DNA from: an uncultured Chloroflexota bacterium
GTDB lineage: Bacteria > Chloroflexota > Anaerolineae > Aggregatilineales > Phototrophicaceae
DNA: 6,510 bases
Direction of reading: 5' to 3'
Assembly (NCBI GenBank): GCA_937870805.1
Contig: CALMZT010000138.1
Location: 1 to 6,510 of the forward strand
Shown: positions 6,442 through 6,510 of the stretch, piece after piece
How positions within the stretch are numbered: position 1 is the stretch's first letter
Layout: each line of letters starts with the position of its first letter
Translations under genes and position numbers: made by a program
Notes under the pieces: generated by a model
What the model was told of the DNA's origin: nothing
The model's database searches: none
The model's input: the letters and a program-made list of their open reading frames with translations, nothing else

Positions 6442-6469
6442 ATTGCATCAAAATCGCGAATTGGGTCAA
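6442..6469 (-). promoter_or_regulatory. Candidate promoter for the glycosylase-like gene
   Basis: On the minus strand, TTGACC (6469-6464) and TGCAAT (6447-6442) are 16 bp apart, matching the sigma70 consensus at 5 of 6 and 4 of 6 positions. The predicted start near 6435 would give a leader of about 17 bases carrying the Shine-Dalgarno sequence. An inverted repeat, GCGATT (6439-6444) and AATCGC (6452-6457) with a 7-base gap, overlaps the -10 box and could be an operator, but it is short enough to occur by chance. Confidence 0.3.
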
Positions 6470-6489
6470 GGAAGGTCAGCAACGTCATT

Positions 6490-6510
6490 GTAGGGGCGAA
6501 CCTGTGTGTT
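6490..6510 (+). repeat. GTAGGGGCG-type palindromic repeat, copy 2 (truncated by window end)
   Basis: GTAGGGGCGAACC begins at 6490 and matches copy 1 (from 671) except for one base. The left arm GGGCGAAC (6494-6501), a 6-base loop and the first three bases of the right arm, GTT (6508-6510), are visible; the rest lies beyond the window. Loop length equals that of copy 1. It sits upstream of the minus-strand glycosylase-like gene, just beyond its candidate promoter. Confidence 0.6.

Overview
The window reads as chromosomal DNA from a free-living bacterium, most likely a member of the Chloroflexota (Anaerolineae-like). That placement is an inference. It rests on a lipoprotein with a long Thr/Pro-rich linker, on an intergenic GTAGGGGCG-type palindromic repeat that I associate from memory with such genomes, and on the protein styles. 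Five protein genes fill almost the whole window. No rRNA, tRNA, CRISPR array, transposase or phage gene was seen.

Layout: positions 1-567 (+) are the 3' end of sbcD (Mre11-type nuclease), whose N-terminal part lies outside the window. A 211-bp spacer (568-778) follows, holding a palindromic repeat and a possible promoter. Positions 779-3328 (+) are a complete sbcC (Rad50-type ATPase with a central zinc hook). One base after its stop, a secreted lipoprotein gene begins (3330-4349, +); its signal-peptide region contains four tandem copies of a 7-bp unit. A short spacer with a perfect TATAAT box leads into a membrane-embedded M50 / site-2-type metalloprotease gene (4422-5771, +). Its stop overlaps by 4 bp the stop of a convergent minus-strand gene for a uracil-DNA-glycosylase-superfamily protein (5768-6418). 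The upstream region of that gene (6419-6510) carries a strong Shine-Dalgarno sequence, a candidate promoter and the beginning of a second copy of the palindromic repeat, cut off by the window end.

How the genes fit together: SbcD and SbcC form one complex that processes DNA ends and hairpins, and the glycosylase homologue also suggests DNA repair, so the window is repair-flavoured. The lipoprotein and the membrane protease act at the cell envelope and have no evident link to repair beyond adjacency. The lipoprotein may be cotranscribed with sbcC, while the protease appears to have its own promoter. I see no convincing new multi-gene system. The items most worth a second look are the frame-breaking heptamer repeat in the lipoprotein signal peptide, the two palindromic repeats related by a compensatory base-pair change, and the altered active-site motif (GQDPT instead of GQDPY) in the glycosylase homologue.
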